Assembly (NCBI GenBank): GCA_030372985.1
Contig: JAUCQB010000031.1
Coordinates: 23,172-87,171 of the forward strand
Length of the DNA stretch: 64,000 nt
Direction of reading: 5' to 3'
Source of the DNA: Phycisphaerae bacterium
GTDB lineage: Bacteria > Planctomycetota > Phycisphaerae > UBA1845 > PWPN01
Shown piece after piece: positions 8,683 to 19,336 of the stretch. The position numbers and the translations under genes were made by a program. Each line of letters begins with the position of its first letter. The first letter of the stretch is position 1. The notes beneath the pieces are model-generated. The model searched no databases, was not told the DNA's origin, and saw nothing but the letters and a program-made list of their open reading frames with translations.

Positions 8683-10104
8683 GTGATCTGGCTCAAGCGG
8701 GTGCTCGTCGTCTCGGCCGTCGGGCTATCTCTGTTCGGAGCTTACCTCAGCACTCAAATGCTTTTGCAGCATCTGTTCGGCAAATCGACCAGCACGCTGC
8801 TGACTGCCATGTGCGACGCAGCGGGCGGGGGCTGCGACAAGATCGCTTCGAGCCGGTGGAGCACCATCCCTCCCAAGCCCAAGAGCCCGGAGCAGACCGC
8901 GGCTGTACCCGGCAAGGACGGCGGGGCAGCCGCTCAAAGACATGTCGGGGTCCACGTGCCAGTGCCCATTCTGGGATTGCTCTATTTTTCCTTCCTGGCC
9001 GCTTGGTTTCTGGGTGTGGGCTGCCCCAATCAGTTGGGGCGACGATGGCAGTTGGTGCCATTCCTAGCGGTCCTGGTCGGAAACGGTTGGTCCGTTTTCT
9101 TCATGTACGTGATGGCCAAGGTCGTCAAGGCGTGGTGCGCCGGCTGCCTGACGATTCACGGGATCAACCTGCTGTTGCTGATCATCGTGCTTGTGACGTG
9201 CCCCCGTCGGCGACGAAAGACCGCTATTCCTTCACCGGCAGCTGATCATTCGAGCCCACCGGCGGTACCGCTGATTCCTCATCCCACGGCTCGCCTGGCG
9301 TTGGTCACGCTGGCGCTGGCGATGAGCTTCGGGCTGATCGGGGGGGCGATCGCGGTTGCGGCGGCTTTCGCCTTAGAGGTAGCCAGGAACAAGCCCATTG
9401 TCGAGGAGGTCGTCGGCGACCCGGAGATACTCGCTCGGATGTACTCGAAGCGGGACAGGATCGAGATTCCCATTGCCCCGGATGCGCCCTTTCTCGGTGG
9501 GAAAGCCAACGCACCGCTGACGATGATCGTCTTCAGCGATATGACCTGTTCGAGGTGCAAGCAGTTCGAGGAGCTGCTGACCGAGACGATCATTCCCAGC
9601 AGCGGCAATCGTCTACGGGTGGTTTTCAAACACTTTCCGCTTTCCGATGCCTGCAACCATTATGCCCCGGGGCGTGGTTCGACGCACTCCTGTGAAGCGG
9701 CCCGTGCCGCAGAAGCCGCCCGCCTCCAGGGCGGCAACGAGCTGTTCTGGAAGATGCTCGCCAGGGTGCGCGCCCAATCCGAGGACCTCGCCTCGCTCGA
9801 CTATCGGGCCGAGGCGGTCAGACTGGGGCTTGACGGCGACCGGTTTGTCCGAGACATGCAGAGCGAGAGAGTGCGAAATCGCATCTCTGAAGATGTCGAG
9901 CTGGGCCACAAGCTCGCGGTGGAGGCCACGCCGACCGTTTTTCTGAATGATCGGATCGTTCCCACTGTCGCCCAGGACAAGCCCGCATTCTGGGAACTCA
10001 TGTGCAAGAGGCTCGCCGACGGCCCCACGTCCGTCGAGCCGTTGGCCCCCTCGACTGCGCCATCCTTGACCAAGGCCGAGTCCTCGCCAGGTCTGCCTCG
10101 TTGA
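8683..10104 (+). CDS. Vitamin K epoxide reductase fused to a DsbA-like thioredoxin domain
   Basis: GTG at 8683 is preferred over ATG at 8647 because GAAGGAG lies seven bases upstream and the first membrane helix then starts directly. In the 473-residue product, residues 1-185 form the membrane VKOR part with loop cysteines C44 and C51 and the quinone-side motif WCAGC (C152, C155). Another helix lies near 205-232, followed by a DsbA/DsbG-type domain with CSRC (C289, C292), FKHFP and a cis-Pro-like EATPTVF segment. Such fusions oxidise cysteine pairs in exported proteins and pass electrons to quinone. The loop between the second VKOR cysteine and the next helix contains a long Pro/Lys-rich insert. 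It plausibly supports folding of the Cys-rich exported proteins encoded nearby. Confidence 0.9.
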   Translation: MIWLKRVLVVSAVGLSLFGAYLSTQMLLQHLFGKSTSTLLTAMCDAAGGGCDKIASSRWSTIPPKPKSPEQTAAVPGKDGGAAAQRHVGVHVPVPILGLLYFSFLAAWFLGVGCPNQLGRRWQLVPFLAVLVGNGWSVFFMYVMAKVVKAWCAGCLTIHGINLLLLIIVLVTCPRRRRKTAIPSPAADHSSPPAVPLIPHPTARLALVTLALAMSFGLIGGAIAVAAAFALEVARNKPIVEEVVGDPEILARMYSKRDRIEIPIAPDAPFLGGKANAPLTMIVFSDMTCSRCKQFEELLTETIIPSSGNRLRVVFKHFPLSDACNHYAPGRGSTHSCEAARAAEAARLQGGNELFWKMLARVRAQSEDLASLDYRAEAVRLGLDGDRFVRDMQSERVRNRISEDVELGHKLAVEATPTVFLNDRIVPTVAQDKPAFWELMCKRLADGPTSVEPLAPSTAPSLTKAESSPGLPR

Positions 10105-10254
10105 AGCATGATCCGGTCAGCCATGGCGTCGCCGAGCGGATGTCCGCCAGGCAGTCAGCAACGGCCAACCCCAGCGTCGGCCACAGGCCTGAGATGCCGG
10201 CCGCTACGTCTGATCGTTCAATGCGCGAAGTGGGAACACAGAGTCTGTCATAGC

Positions 10255-10315
10255 GCGGGACGGGCTTCCAGCCTGTCGTTGACCGGCAGAATATGACCGG
10301 CAAGATGCCGGTCCT
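10255..10315. repeat. Tandem short palindromes downstream of the GH123-like gene
   Basis: GACCGGCA (10295-10302) and TGCCGGTC (10306-10313) form a perfect 8-bp stem around AGA. Just before it, GACGGGCT and AGCCTGTC form a second, imperfect hairpin around TCC. They sit between the ends of two convergent genes, so they may act as a terminator for either, but neither side has a U-tract. They look like dispersed intergenic palindromes. Confidence 0.4.
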
Positions 10316-10329
10316 GCCGGGACAGGTTC

Positions 10330-13300
10330 TCAGTTACCTGTGCAGACGGGGGTCATAAGGTCGAGGCGGCACCAGTCGTTGCTCCAGACATGGCTTCCGT
10401 AGCCGCCAACGAAGACGGTGGCCCAGCCATCGGTGCCGGTAGTCTTGGTGAACGCCAGCGATTTGCTGCCCCACTCGGCCCGCGGCGCGCTGGTCGAGAG
10501 ATCGTAGACGTTCGGGTCCGTCCCGCCGTTGTAGTCCACGCGGATCATGCCGTTGACCCGGTCGGTATCGTTCATCCGAAAAAAAGCCTGGATCGTGTAC
10601 GGGACACCGACCTTCAGCCAAGCCCGCTGAAAGATGACCGACATCTTGGTACCGGAGGAGGTCCACTTGATCTCCTGCGAATAAGAGCCGGAATAGGCGT
10701 CCGTGCTCGCGGCATAGGAGGCGCTGCTTCCGGCGCTGGTCCAACCGGTGGCGACGCCCGAGGTAAACGTCTCAAAGTCGTTGTTGGTGAAGCAGCCGTC
10801 AGCAGGAGAGGGAGAAGCGACTTCCAGCGTTGCGGCAGTGGACGTTGCGGTGCCGTGGGCGTTGGTCACGACGCACCGGTACTCGGCCGCATCGCCGGCA
10901 TCGGCACTGGTGATGGTTAAGGCGTCGGCGCTCGCGCCCGAGTAATGGCCATCATCGCTGAGGTTGACCAGGTTTTTCTGCCACTGGTAGCCGAGCGGCG
11001 TGGTTCCCGTGGCCTCCACCACAAAAACGGCCGACTCGCCGACCGCGACGGCCTGGCCGACCGGGTCAAGTGTGATCGCCGGCGGGAAGGGCCCCGCGCA
11101 TTGCGGGTCCCCCGGAATGCCCGGACCGCTGACGCACTGGGAGAAAACGGCTGCGTCGTCCCGATCCACGTCCTCGTCGTCGTCCAATTTGGCGTCCTGG
11201 CAACCCGGCTCGGTCTGCTGAACGCCGACACCGCTGAGGCATACCTGGAACAGGCCGAAGTCGCTCTGGTCTACGTCGCCGTCGCCGTCCATGTCACCTG
11301 GTACACCGGCGTCCGTCACCGTGACCAGCACGGTGTCGCTGCCGAATTGGCTCATGGCGTCCGTGACGGTCAGCGTGTAGGTTGTCGTGGCCGCCGGCGA
11401 GGCCGTCGGTTGAAGCGATTGGGGATTATCCAAACCCGCGGCCGGCGTCCATTCGATGAAGTAAGGCGGCGTTCCCCCGCTCACCGTGGCCTCCAGGACC
11501 GTCGAGCCGCCTGAGTTGATTTCCCTGTCCGGTCCGGCGCTGACAATCAGAGCCGGCGGGCCGCACGGATTGGGATCGCAACCGGTGCCGTCGCCCTGGT
11601 AGTTGCCGCCGGCGGCCGCACAACTGACCGCGAGCATCTCGCCGCACGTCTGATCCGGCAAACAGCACGCCCCGGTTTGTGTCGGATCGAGGATGAGGCC
11701 GTTGCGCACCGAGACGTTATCCACGAAGCTGTAACGGGCGGCGTCGCTCAGCGGGTTGCCCATCGTCAGACTGACGCGGTTGAAGCCGCCGAGGTAGGTG
11801 CGCGGCACCGTATGAGGACCTTGCACGGTCGGGTTGTCGAGGGGATTGGTGAGCTGAATGGTAACGGTGTTGGAGCGGATGACCATCTTGAACGTCGTCA
11901 GCCCGCCGAAAGAGCTCTTCCACAGGCCGACGGGGTTGCCGTCAAGGTCTTTCATCTGCTTGGTGTAATGCCATCGGAGACCATCGAAGTAGCAGGCCGC
12001 CCCCATTGTGCCGGCGCTCAAAGCGGAGACCGGATCGCGGTTGACGGCGGTGAAGGAACCGATCGCCAGGACGTTGTACACCCGGTCTGCCAGCCAGGGA
12101 CCCTGGTCGCCGTTGCCCAGATCGGGATCCTCGGTGGTCATGCCCTGCCGGGGGGCCTGTTCGATATCCAACGACAGTTCAAGGTAGAAATTCGAGCGGC
12201 TGCCATACGTCTCGCCGCGGAAGTCGACGGTGAACTCAAGCGTCAGAGGTTTGTCGTCGGTGCCGAAGAGCACTTGGCCGGTACCGATCCCGTCATTGCC
12301 GACACCATAAGTACTCGACATGTCCGGTTCGAGATTGGCCGTCATGCGGTACGACGTCTTTGTGGTGTTCATGGCGCCGCCGCCCGGCTCGACGCCGGTG
12401 TTCGTCGCGAACGTTCCGCCCGCCGATCCGGCGTAGCTGTAGGTCAGGGGCCAACGCGCCTGCATCGACGACAAGTTCCAGGAACCGATGTCCTTGTCGC
12501 CGGTCAGCATGCCGTCGAAACGCTCATCGAGCCGCCGGCCGCCAAAGGGATCCGGATCGCACAAATCGCCGATGCCGTCTTCGTCGTCGTCGGCCTGGTC
12601 CGGGTTCTGCACGGTCGGGCAGTTGTCACAGAGATCGCCCACGCCGTCGCCATCCGCATCGAGCTGGTCGGGGTCGTACACACTCGGGCACTTGTCGCAA
12701 AGGTTGCCCAAGCCGTCGCCGTCTGAATCAAGCTGGTCCAGGTTGTGGACCGCAGGGCAGTTGTCGCAGGCGTCGCCCACGTCGTCGCCATCCGCATCGA
12801 GCTGATCCAGGTTGTGCACATACGGGCAGTTGTCGTCCGCGTTGAGGATACCGTCCCCGTCGATGTCCGGGTCGCAAGCGTCGCCGAGAGTGTCGGTGTC
12901 TGTGTCGGCCTGGTCCGGGTTCTGCACGGTCGGGCAGTTGTCACAGGGATCGCCCACGCCGTCGCCGTCGGCATCCGGCGGGATCGTGGTGACGGCCATC
13001 AGAGCTTGGCCCTGGATGATCGCCTCGGCCAACTGTTGACGATAGCCGTACAGGACGGCCGGGTCGCGGGTGTAGGCCGAGGTGGGCAGGCCTGAGACGA
13101 CCTCGGCCGGCACGGCCAGCAGCGCCTGAGCGGACTGAACGTAGGCGCCGACCTCTGGCGTTGACGGGCACCGTCCCAGCTTGCCGGCGATGTCCGTCAA
13201 CAACACCAGGTACTCGTAATCCTCAAGACCGTCGCGGATGTTCTGTGAGCGGATCGACGGCAGCGGCCCGACGTTCACGGGCCCCGGGTAGTAGAGGCAC

Positions 13301-14715
13301 CCATCGGCGTCGGTGAACCCGTTGTACTTATCGCTCCAGAGTGTTCGGGCGTCCCAGTTCGTGTACGGGCCGCTCTCGACGAGCCCATTCTTGGCCATGA
13401 GCCCGTCCGACCACAACGCGTATCCGTAGTTGGTGACCGCGTAGTACAGAAACCCGCCCGGATTGTACTTGAAGGTCATCGCCCCCATCAGCAGCCGGGC
13501 CTCGATGAAGGGGTATTCGAGCAACCAGTTGGCTCCTGTCGGGTGGCGCGGGTATTCGGCGACGTACCACCACATGTTCTTGCCCTCGGCGCGCAACGCC
13601 TCGGCCGCGACCTTGTTATAGGTCGGCGGGCCCGGCACCCAAATGTCCACGACGTCCCGCAGAAAGTAGGTGGTCGGAGAGGTGCCGAAGCTGGCGTCGT
13701 AAGCCGTCGTCATCGTGCGAAGGCCGGGATAATTGGAGTGGATAGCCGAAAACGTGTCGTATATTTCCTGAAACCTGTCTGAGGAAGCCTCGTCGTAACC
13801 GTAGACGTATGCCTCGTCCAGCCGACCCAGACTGATGAAATAGTTGTACAACGTCGTCAGGCCGCTGGCGCTCTGGGTGGGCACCTTGCTGAGGCAGAAG
13901 GCATTATTCAGCTCCAGCCAGGGCGTGAACCAGCTCGGCGATTTCGGCGAGGCGTTGTAGATCTCCGTCACGCTCAGTCGATGGGCCTGCTGCATCTGGT
14001 AGTACTTGTTCTGAATCGCGGTCGACCAACTGTTGCCGTAGATCCAGCTTGCCTGCCACAGGCTGTCCATCGAGAAAGCCGTCGGTAATGATGAGCGGGC
14101 CGGAAGCGCGAAATCCCAGACACGCACGTTGAGCGACAGCGTCACGGGCGTCTGGCCCGTTGCCGAGACGGTGACGATGGCCGTGTAGTCGCCCGGCGGG
14201 GTGGTGCTCGTCGTGGCCACGTTGACCCAGAACGCCACACGGTCGCCCGCGTTGACGTTGCAGGTGTTGGTGAAGGTCAGCAGCGGGTCCGGCCACCAGC
14301 CGCCATTGTCGGTGAGATTGTAGTTCACCAGGTACGACGGGTACTCGATTTTCAGATCGGAGCGAGGCTGGGCGGCGCCTTTCACGTGGCCGACGAGCCA
14401 GACGTTCACCTGTCCGTCAAACGCACCCTGCCCCCCCGTCGGCTGAAGTGTCGAGACGGTGACGCTGGCGTTGGTGACGCTTTGGTCAGGGATGACGACG
14501 ACCTGGAAAGCCTCGTGCTCGCCGCGAGCCAGCGCCAGGCTGTAGGTGGTCGCGAAGGCCCCTTCGTAAGGCTCGAAAGGCCAGCCCTCGTGCTGACCAG
14601 CGATCATCACCTTGTGCATGGGGGACGAAACGCCCACGGTCAGAGCAGCTCGACCGATCGGCGCGGTACAGACGGTCACCATGATCGCTACGACGGCACA
14701 TCGACGCGTTCGCAT
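10330..14715 (-). CDS. Secreted GH123/DUF4091-type protein with TSP3, dockerin-like and Ig-like domains
   Basis: A 1461-residue exported protein; signal peptide about residues 1-23. Residues 28-200 form the beta-sandwich and 200-570 the barrel of GH123/DUF4091 enzymes. The Asp-Glu pair D308-E309 (in YVYGYDEAS) sits where GH123 enzymes have their catalytic pair, and [11 protein letters not shown] is typical of the family end. Residues 580-725 hold about six thrombospondin type 3 calcium repeats (DxDGDGxGDxCDNCP). Then follow a lectin-like beta region, a short Cys-rich region, an Ig/PKD-like domain, an internal EF-hand pair ([16 protein letters not shown]), another Ig-like domain and a C-terminal carbohydrate-binding-like jelly roll. 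GH123 members act on beta-linked N-acetylgalactosamine; the substrate here is inference. The dockerin-like pair is internal, not terminal. Confidence 0.85.
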   Translation of the reverse strand: MRTRRCAVVAIMVTVCTAPIGRAALTVGVSSPMHKVMIAGQHEGWPFEPYEGAFATTYSLALARGEHEAFQVVVIPDQSVTNASVTVSTLQPTGGQGAFDGQVNVWLVGHVKGAAQPRSDLKIEYPSYLVNYNLTDNGGWWPDPLLTFTNTCNVNAGDRVAFWVNVATTSTTPPGDYTAIVTVSATGQTPVTLSLNVRVWDFALPARSSLPTAFSMDSLWQASWIYGNSWSTAIQNKYYQMQQAHRLSVTEIYNASPKSPSWFTPWLELNNAFCLSKVPTQSASGLTTLYNYFISLGRLDEAYVYGYDEASSDRFQEIYDTFSAIHSNYPGLRTMTTAYDASFGTSPTTYFLRDVVDIWVPGPPTYNKVAAEALRAEGKNMWWYVAEYPRHPTGANWLLEYPFIEARLLMGAMTFKYNPGGFLYYAVTNYGYALWSDGLMAKNGLVESGPYTNWDARTLWSDKYNGFTDADGCLYYPGPVNVGPLPSIRSQNIRDGLEDYEYLVLLTDIAGKLGRCPSTPEVGAYVQSAQALLAVPAEVVSGLPTSAYTRDPAVLYGYRQQLAEAIIQGQALMAVTTIPPDADGDGVGDPCDNCPTVQNPDQADTDTDTLGDACDPDIDGDGILNADDNCPYVHNLDQLDADGDDVGDACDNCPAVHNLDQLDSDGDGLGNLCDKCPSVYDPDQLDADGDGVGDLCDNCPTVQNPDQADDDEDGIGDLCDPDPFGGRRLDERFDGMLTGDKDIGSWNLSSMQARWPLTYSYAGSAGGTFATNTGVEPGGGAMNTTKTSYRMTANLEPDMSSTYGVGNDGIGTGQVLFGTDDKPLTLEFTVDFRGETYGSRSNFYLELSLDIEQAPRQGMTTEDPDLGNGDQGPWLADRVYNVLAIGSFTAVNRDPVSALSAGTMGAACYFDGLRWHYTKQMKDLDGNPVGLWKSSFGGLTTFKMVIRSNTVTIQLTNPLDNPTVQGPHTVPRTYLGGFNRVSLTMGNPLSDAARYSFVDNVSVRNGLILDPTQTGACCLPDQTCGEMLAVSCAAAGGNYQGDGTGCDPNPCGPPALIVSAGPDREINSGGSTVLEATVSGGTPPYFIEWTPAAGLDNPQSLQPTASPAATTTYTLTVTDAMSQFGSDTVLVTVTDAGVPGDMDGDGDVDQSDFGLFQVCLSGVGVQQTEPGCQDAKLDDDEDVDRDDAAVFSQCVSGPGIPGDPQCAGPFPPAITLDPVGQAVAVGESAVFVVEATGTTPLGYQWQKNLVNLSDDGHYSGASADALTITSADAGDAAEYRCVVTNAHGTATSTAATLEVASPSPADGCFTNNDFETFTSGVATGWTSAGSSASYAASTDAYSGSYSQEIKWTSSGTKMSVIFQRAWLKVGVPYTIQAFFRMNDTDRVNGMIRVDYNGGTDPNVYDLSTSAPRAEWGSKSLAFTKTTGTDGWATVFVGGYGSHVWSNDWCRLDLMTPVCTGN

Positions 14716-15171
14716 AATCCCCCCCCTGGATCGGGTGTGTTATTGGGCTGAAGAGACTCCGCAACAGGGCCATTGCCCCCCCGTCTGTCCGGGAGAGCCC
14801 GGACATCCTTGCCCGATGAGTATAGCGGGCATACTAAAGTATACCAAGCCTCCCACGCCGCGCCCACTTTGTTTTTCGCAAAGTGACGGTGACATTTTGC
14901 AGCGCGGGCCGTCCTCCGGGCAGGGAGACTTCCCAGCTTCACAAGCCCGCGGGCTGACGGATGACAACCGTTCACCCCCGTCCCCGAGGTCCTCCGGCGC
15001 TGCGTTCGACCGGCATCAGACGGCTGCGGCGGGGTCTCGCGAGAAGCCTCAACCAAGACCGCCATTGACAAGAAGAAAGCTATAAGGAAGATACCCCGCA
15101 TTCCGATAATAGGACTTACGGTCCGGTGTCTCATCTGCACGGCCGAGGGCGTTCGAGGAAAGGGGACTGCG
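14716..15171. other. Divergent intergenic region with one weak promoter candidate
   Basis: No gene is supported in these 456 bases. TTGACA at about 15066-15071 followed after 17 bases by AAGATA is a weak promoter candidate for the small gene at 15172. The base composition around 15060-15115 is clearly more AT-rich than the surroundings. Confidence 0.35.
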
Positions 15172-15369
15172 GTGAACTGGCGTCGTATGTTGTTGGCGGG
15201 CGCACTGGTGGGAGTCAGTATCTGGTGTCTTGGTCTGGTTCAGCAGGTTCATAGCGAGCAGGTGAGCCTTGACCGGCCGGACCTGAGGATTCAGACGGCC
15301 GAGACCTCCGCAGGCTCCGTGGGCGATGCGACCGAGCCGTCGCCGCCCCATCCGGGCATGCCGGGATGA
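15172..15369 (+). CDS. Small exported or membrane-anchored protein, unknown
   Basis: A 65-codon frame starting GTG at 15172, with GAGGAAAGGGG about 10 bases upstream. The N-terminus has two Arg followed by a hydrophobic stretch (MLLAGALVGVSIWCLGLV), like a signal peptide or single membrane anchor. The rest is short, acidic and Pro-rich (ending PSPPHPGMPG). It has no recognised family. It is convergent with SppA, with about 215 bases between. The signal-like start and ribosome binding site support it; the short length leaves real doubt. Confidence 0.4.
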   Translation: MNWRRMLLAGALVGVSIWCLGLVQQVHSEQVSLDRPDLRIQTAETSAGSVGDATEPSPPHPGMPG

Positions 15370-15583
15370 CCCGTGGGCAGCGGCGGTTTGGGGTTGAGCC
15401 GCTCCATGGTTCATGGAGGCAGGTTACCGCGCCTGCGGCGCGGGCTTGCGTGTCTCCCCACATCCGATCCCACAGGTTTTGACAGACCACGCCAACCGCA
15501 GTATTGCCCATCGAGTAGCCCGTGCGCCGGCATGAAGCCCTCGATCTACTCGTGATGCCCGACTCGTGCGTTTTCACGTCCGG

Positions 15584-16594
15584 CTACGGCTGCGGCGCCC
15601 AGAGGTACATGAATTGCGGCTCGGGCCGCACCCACGTCGGCGGCAGCGCCACGTTGACCAGGTTGACCTGCGGCTGCCCGGCGGGCGATTCGGCATAGAC
15701 ATTCGGCTTCCATCCCAGCGGCCGATGGTAGCAGACCACCCTGGCCTTCTTCAAACCAAGCTGCTCCTTCACGTCGGCCAGGGCATCGCGAAGCGTTCCG
15801 ATGCGGTCGATCAGGCCCAGTTCGAGAGCTTGCTGAGCCGACCAGACCCGCCCGTCAGCGATCGTCCGAACCTGCTCCTCGGTCAGCTTCGGCCGGCCCG
15901 CCGCGACGGTCTTCACGAAGCGGTCGTAGAACTGGTTGACCAGGGATTGGAAAACCTCACGTTCTTCGGGCTTCATCTCGCGGAGTGGCGAGCCTGCATC
16001 CTTCATTTTTCCGGAAGTGATCGCGTCAGCTTTGACGCCGATCTTGCTCATCGTTCCGGCGAAGTTGACCATTTGCATGATCACGCCGATGCTGCCTGTC
16101 ACGGTGGTCGGGTGGGCCACGATCTCGTCGGCAGCGCAGGCGATGTAATAGCCCCCGCTGGCGGCGACGTCAGACAGCACGGCCACCACGGGACGCTTGC
16201 CTTTCGTCTCTTTCTTGAAACGCAACAGCTCGGAATACATGATGTCGCTGGCGGTCACGCTGCCGCCGGGACTGTTGATCCGCAGGATCAGGGCCTTGAC
16301 CGACTTGTCCTTGGCGGCCTTGTCCAGCTTCTCGATCAGCAGCGAGACGGGATGTTCGCCCTCGCTCAGGAAGCCCCCCAGCTCGCGGTTCATGATGATC
16401 CCGTCGACGTCGATCAGGGCGATTTTGGGGGTCAGCAGGCCGCCCTCGTCGATCAGCACCGACTCCTCGAGCGCCCGATCGGTGGGAACGGGCGTGATCT
16501 TGAACGACTGCGGACCGCAACCCGCCTGGATGGCGAGAAAGGGCATGAAGACCGCCAGGACCAGGACACGGATGTTGTGATTGTGGTTGATCAC
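15584..16594 (-). CDS. sppA: Signal peptide peptidase SppA, family S49
   Basis: The 336-residue protein begins at GTG 16594, with GGAGGAG eight bases upstream. An N-terminal hydrophobic segment ends LAIQAGC, which may be a membrane anchor or a poor lipobox. The single S49 unit has LILRINSPGGS, the serine nucleophile motif VAASGGYYIA and the lysine general-base region ITSGKMKDAG. It matches short bacterial SppA proteins of about 300-330 residues rather than the double-length E. coli enzyme. These cut remnant signal peptides in the membrane. That fits a genome exporting many proteins, although the adjacent genes do not suggest a dedicated partner. Confidence 0.93.
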   Translation of the reverse strand: MINHNHNIRVLVLAVFMPFLAIQAGCGPQSFKITPVPTDRALEESVLIDEGGLLTPKIALIDVDGIIMNRELGGFLSEGEHPVSLLIEKLDKAAKDKSVKALILRINSPGGSVTASDIMYSELLRFKKETKGKRPVVAVLSDVAASGGYYIACAADEIVAHPTTVTGSIGVIMQMVNFAGTMSKIGVKADAITSGKMKDAGSPLREMKPEEREVFQSLVNQFYDRFVKTVAAGRPKLTEEQVRTIADGRVWSAQQALELGLIDRIGTLRDALADVKEQLGLKKARVVCYHRPLGWKPNVYAESPAGQPQVNLVNVALPPTWVRPEPQFMYLWAPQP

Positions 16595-16700
16595 GGGCTA
16601 TACTCCTCCATGAAATCGCCGGTAGAGCCAATCAGCACTGCCGGCTGATATTGTAAAACCGGTATGGTTCGTCAACCAGTACCCGGCGGGGAGCCAATCC

Positions 16701-17075
16701 GTGCGGATGAGCGACGACGAGTTCGAGCTGGTGGTCGATGAGGCTATCCAGTCGATCCCGGAGGGTTTCCATCACTACCTCCAGGAGATCGCGGTGGACA
16801 TCGAAGAGATACCCGATGCGGACACCTGCCGCGAGATGGGCATTCGGGATCCTCGTTCGCTCCTCGGCCTGTACCGTGGGACGCCGCTGACCCAGCGGCA
16901 CGTCGAGGATTCCGGTCGTTATCCCGACCGAATTGTTATCTACAAGCGCAACATCGAGCGGATGTGCAAGGATCGCCGCCGCATGATCGACCAGATCCGC
17001 AAGACCGTTCTTCATGAGGTCGGCCACCACTTCGGCCTCGACGAACGGCAGCTTCGCGAGTTGGGATACGGCTGA
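16701..17075 (+). CDS. Small zincin-like metallopeptidase (Zincin_1 family)
   Basis: A 124-residue protein with the zinc motif HEVGHHFGLDE (H105, E106, H109, with a Glu downstream), as in the PF06262 group of short putative zinc metallopeptidases. The upstream part contains LLGLYRGTPLTQR and RIVIYKRNIER, segments usual in this group. It has no signal peptide, so it should be cytoplasmic. The start may be GTG 16701 or ATG 16707; no strong ribosome binding site decides. It is divergent from sppA with about 105 bases between. The substrate is unknown for the family. Confidence 0.85.
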   Translation: MRMSDDEFELVVDEAIQSIPEGFHHYLQEIAVDIEEIPDADTCREMGIRDPRSLLGLYRGTPLTQRHVEDSGRYPDRIVIYKRNIERMCKDRRRMIDQIRKTVLHEVGHHFGLDERQLRELGYG

Positions 17076-17188
17076 GCCAAGGCGCCGCTTTTCCCGAACC
17101 GCGCCAGCCGAACGAGCGGGATCCGCACTGCATCGCGAGGTTGCCGGCCTTCGGTTACGACCAGATCCACGGACCAGAGGATTGAACC

Positions 17189-19336
17189 ATGATTCCCGAT
17201 CTTGCATGCGTCGTGGCGATGACGAGTCTCCTTTCAACGGCCGGCCCGAAGATCGTTTTCAACTGCACGCCCGACAACGACCTCTATGCGACCCTCCTGC
17301 GATCGCATGTGGAATGTCCCTTCTTCGCTACCCCGACTGAGGCGATTGATCGGGCAGAACCAGGATCGGCCGTGCTGGTGCTGGCGGATGGCTACCCCGA
17401 TCGGCAGACCCGGATCGATCCGGCCGTGTTTGAGCGGGCAACGAAGAAGGAGCTGACCCTGTACGTGGAATACCCCGAAGCGGTGCCGGGACTCCGTATT
17501 GCACCGCCGACCAAGGCCGTCTGGGAGCGTCTCATCATCAGCCGCGAGGGTCTCGGCGACCTGCTGCCGCCCATGCGGATCCTCGGCCTGCACGATGGCA
17601 GATACGTCGTGACCACGGCATCTGATCCGATACTCGTCTTGGCTCGGGTGGCGGGGTTCGATACCGCCGTATGGGGCCTGCCGGAGGAGCGGTTCCCGAT
17701 TCTGTTTGAACGACCGGAACGGAAGCTGATCATCTCGACGACGAAGCTCAGCGGTTTTATATCCGGGCGGTTTGCGCCGGCGGGGGAATGGGCGAGCTTG
17801 TGGGAGCAGCTCTTGGCCAGACTGGACCCAGGCTTCAAAGGCGTCTCGCTGACGACCACTCCGCTGGTCCGGCCCTCGTACGGTCGTGATGACCCGCTGC
17901 CAGAGGATGTTGAGCGCCAGGTTCTGAGGCGGGCCGCCGAATGGTATTTCAACTCCCGTCTGTTGATTCACCCCTCGCGCGAGGCGGCGGTGCACGATCT
18001 GCTGAGACAGGGGAAGGAGGAGGTGATCCTGCCGTCGGCCGATTCGCCGGTTGGCGACGGAAGCTGCGGCATTCTGGAAGGCTACGCCTCAACGATCCAA
18101 CACGACGGCAACCAGAACCAGCGGCTCCCCCTTCGTTCCGACTGCCACGCTGAATCGGCCATGTGTCTGGCCCTGGACTGGTCGCTCAATCGCAGCGCCA
18201 GAAGCAAAGCCGTCGCGGAGAATCTGTTGAACTACGTCCTCTTCACCTCCGAGTTCTGCAGGGGTGTTCGCGGTGACCCCAAGCACCCAGCCTTCGGGCT
18301 GGTAGCCTGGGGGGCGGTCGCACCGGCCTGGCGGGTCGCCAATTACGGAGACGACGACGCCCGGGTCATCCAGGGCGCAATCCTGGCGGCCGCGTGCCTG
18401 GAGTCTGATCGGTGGAACCCGTCGATCACGCGAGCCCTGCTCGCCAACCTGCGAACGACCGGCACTCTCGGCTTCCGCGGAAGCCGCATCGACATCCCTC
18501 AACTCGAACGGCTCGGGTGGAAGCACTTCCATGACGCGCAGACCATCAACTTCGCTCCGCACTACGAAGCGGCCTTGTGGGCGTGCTATTTGTGGGCCTA
18601 CGCCCGCACCCAGGACCGTGAATTCCTCGACAAGGCAAAAACCGCCATCCGCATGACCATGCAGGCCTATCCTGACCGGTGGCTCTGGCAGAACGACACC
18701 GAACGCGCCCGCATGCTGCTGACCCTGGCCTGGCTCGTTCGCGTTGAAGACACAGGCGAGCACCGCGCCTGGCTCAAACGCATGGCGGACGACCTCCTGG
18801 CTCATCAGGACCCCTGCGGGGCCATCCCCGTGAGGCTGGGCGTCCGCGGCAGCGGCCATTTTCTCGCCCCTACCCGCAACGAGGAGTACGGCACGCGCGA
18901 GGTGCCGCTGATCCAGGAGAACGGCAACCCGGTGAGCGACCAGTTGTACACGACCGGTTTCGCTTTGCTGGCTCTGCACGAGGCCGCCGTGGCCACGGGC
19001 GACTCTTTCTACAAGCAGGCAGAGGACAGGCTGGCCGCGTTCCTCTGCCGCATCCAGATTCAGTCGAAGCAGTTCCCCTATCTGGACGGTGCCTGGTTTC
19101 GGGCGTTTGACTACGGCCGCTGGGACTACTGGTCCGGCTCGGGCGACATCGGGTGGGGTGCGTGGTGCGTGGAGGCCGGTTGGGGGCAGGCATGGGCCAC
19201 GGCCGCTCTGGCACTGCGGATCAAAAACACCTCCATGTGGGAGATGACCAAAGGACTCGACATCGCCCGGCATCTCGGTCCCGTACGACGGCAGATGGCC
19301 GAAAATGAAGGCGGCCCGTGGGCAAAAGGCAAGTGA
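17189..19336 (+). CDS. Large protein with a six-hairpin-like C-terminal half, unknown
   Basis: A 715-residue protein. Residues 1-230 look like an alpha/beta domain with short strands (VLVLADGYPD, LIISTTKLSG) and no known catalytic motif. From about 240 onward are repeated helix pairs, with WSLNRSARSKAVAENLLNYV, HYEAALWACYLWAYA, ERARMLLTLAWLVR and FALLALHEAAVATGDSFY. That pattern fits the six-hairpin (alpha/alpha)6 barrels of many glycosidases and lyases. The N-terminus is only weakly hydrophobic, so export is uncertain. I do not recognise a named family. GAGG lies upstream of ATG. A carbohydrate role is inferred from fold and surroundings. Confidence 0.6.
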   Translation: MIPDLACVVAMTSLLSTAGPKIVFNCTPDNDLYATLLRSHVECPFFATPTEAIDRAEPGSAVLVLADGYPDRQTRIDPAVFERATKKELTLYVEYPEAVPGLRIAPPTKAVWERLIISREGLGDLLPPMRILGLHDGRYVVTTASDPILVLARVAGFDTAVWGLPEERFPILFERPERKLIISTTKLSGFISGRFAPAGEWASLWEQLLARLDPGFKGVSLTTTPLVRPSYGRDDPLPEDVERQVLRRAAEWYFNSRLLIHPSREAAVHDLLRQGKEEVILPSADSPVGDGSCGILEGYASTIQHDGNQNQRLPLRSDCHAESAMCLALDWSLNRSARSKAVAENLLNYVLFTSEFCRGVRGDPKHPAFGLVAWGAVAPAWRVANYGDDDARVIQGAILAAACLESDRWNPSITRALLANLRTTGTLGFRGSRIDIPQLERLGWKHFHDAQTINFAPHYEAALWACYLWAYARTQDREFLDKAKTAIRMTMQAYPDRWLWQNDTERARMLLTLAWLVRVEDTGEHRAWLKRMADDLLAHQDPCGAIPVRLGVRGSGHFLAPTRNEEYGTREVPLIQENGNPVSDQLYTTGFALLALHEAAVATGDSFYKQAEDRLAAFLCRIQIQSKQFPYLDGAWFRAFDYGRWDYWSGSGDIGWGAWCVEAGWGQAWATAALALRIKNTSMWEMTKGLDIARHLGPVRRQMAENEGGPWAKGK

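Noticed and set aside
12540..12990. A tandem DNA repeat resembling a repeat array
   Set aside because: The periodicity comes from coding thrombospondin type 3 repeats in the GH123-like protein, not from a CRISPR or satellite array.
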